Shown here in pieces: positions 63,351 to 64,000 of a DNA stretch of 64,000 nt. This stretch comes from Prolixibacteraceae bacterium. Lineage in GTDB: Bacteria; Bacteroidota; Bacteroidia; Bacteroidales; Prolixibacteraceae. The stretch spans positions 1-64,000 of the forward strand of contig CANJNY010000009.1 in NCBI GenBank assembly GCA_947475715.1, written 5' to 3'. Position 1 is the first letter of the stretch; each line of letters begins with the position of its first letter. Under the pieces are notes generated by a model that was given only the letters and a program-made list of their open reading frames with translations, did no database searches and had not been told where the DNA came from. The position numbers and the translations under genes were made by a program.

Positions 63351-64000
63351 AATTTTACCTCCAATTTTTTAATTTTCCGTTTTCTTTTCGGATCAACTTT
63401 CGTTTCTAAATAGCTTAGCCCCAAAGTTAGTAACCCGGCAATCATAATATATAGTATCGCTGCCATAATCAGCGGGAAAAATGCATCAAAGGTACGACTT
63501 CTGATTATATCGCTGGCCTTGGTTAAATCCTGAACCGCAATGTAACCAACCACAGAGGTCATCTTTAATAATGAAATAAATTCCCCCTTGAATACCGGAA
63601 GAACCTGACGAACGGCTTGTGGCATAATAATATAGGTGAATGTTTGCACCTCCGAAAAGCCGGATGCGATACCTGCTTCATGCTGCCCCCTGTCAACGCT
63701 TTGAATCGATGTCCGGAACATTTCAGAAACATAGGCGCCAAAGTTTAAGCCAAAAGCAATTACCGCAACAAGGGTGGGATTGATGTTAACGGAAGCAAAA
63801 ATGATATAAAAGATAATCATAAGCAAAACAAGTACCGGAGTTCCTCTGATCAGCGAAATGTAAATGCGGGCAGTGATTGAAAAGATTTTTCTTTTCGACA
63901 TACGCATAAAGCAGACCAGTGCACCAATGAGTGTTCCGAATAAAGCGGAGAGAATTGCGATAAGAATCGTAATTTCAAGTCCGTCGAGGATCATAAGATA
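63347..64000 (-). CDS. Polar-amino-acid-type ABC permease (GlnP-like), 5' end outside window
   Basis: At least 215 residues, with a possible Met at 63994, but the frame stays open to the window edge, so the protein may be longer; in Bacteroidota such permeases are often fused to a binding domain at the N-terminus. Five hydrophobic segments, [20 protein letters not shown], and the coupling loop [20 protein letters not shown] with [20 protein letters not shown] are characteristic of the GlnP/HisMQ group. It makes an importer for a polar amino acid with the fused ATPase downstream. Confidence 0.88.
   Translation of the reverse strand, partial: YLMILDGLEITILIAILSALFGTLIGALVCFMRMSKRKIFSITARIYISLIRGTPVLVLLMIIFYIIFASVNINPTLVAVIAFGLNFGAYVSEMFRTSIQSVDRGQHEAGIASGFSEVQTFTYIIMPQAVRQVLPVFKGEFISLLKMTSVVGYIAVQDLTKASDIIRSRTFDAFFPLIMAAILYIMIAGLLTLGLSYLETKVDPKRKRKIKKLEVKL

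Overview
The window is chromosomal DNA from a Bacteroidota bacterium, probably a polysaccharide-degrading Bacteroidales or Marinilabiliales relative. The evidence is a SusC/SusD pair, many lipoproteins with Bacteroidota-type lipoboxes, exported glycoside hydrolases, a GH130 enzyme, and several promoter-like sites with the TAnnTTTG minus-7 box typical of this phylum. I saw no tRNA, rRNA, CRISPR array, insertion sequence or phage gene.

Region 1 (1-37300) is one large glycan-utilisation locus. On the plus strand run the end of a SusC transporter, SusD, a surface lipoprotein, two paralogous clan GH-A-like glycosidases flanking a GH130 mannoside phosphorylase/hydrolase, and a sodium/solute symporter. 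Converging on these is a minus-strand block of 14 genes (32969 down to 8827), with a good candidate promoter at 33019-33051. It encodes a beta-helix protein, two TIM-barrel-like proteins, two Tat-exported Gfo/Idh/MocA oxidoreductases, a ceramidase-like protein, a membrane acyltransferase-like protein, a tandem pair of GH67/GH20-like proteins, an atypical DapA-family protein, and three tandem beta-propeller plus alpha-toroid paralogues. A GH106-like protein starts divergently at 33356, and an esterase follows. GH130 plus GH-A enzymes suggest beta-mannosides, GH106 suggests rhamnose, and the oxidoreductases suggest oxidative sugar chemistry. The exact glycan cannot be named from sequence.

Region 2 (37300-46000) is mixed: a secreted esterase, a YefM/YoeB toxin-antitoxin pair with a clear promoter, a YncE/phosphoesterase protein, two small membrane proteins, a GNAT acetyltransferase and a Na/Pi cotransporter family protein.

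Region 3 (46000-64000) is the most unusual part. It holds an ABCG-like exporter and then a compact cluster: a PF04392-type (TrpX-like) ABC importer with three substrate-binding proteins, one carrying two fused binding domains. Among these genes lie two STAS-domain proteins with a conserved candidate phospho-serine; the larger also carries an APH-like kinase domain. A second Na/Pi-family protein follows. Converging on it are an amino-acid ABC ATPase fused to a degenerate RsbW-like domain, and its permease. I infer a transporter-coupled partner-switching or phosphorelay system. Two previously hidden remnants, a truncated binding-protein gene at 45991-46152 and a frameshifted Na/Pi-cotransporter fragment with a duplicated promoter block at 60229-60458, show that the cluster has been duplicated and rearranged.
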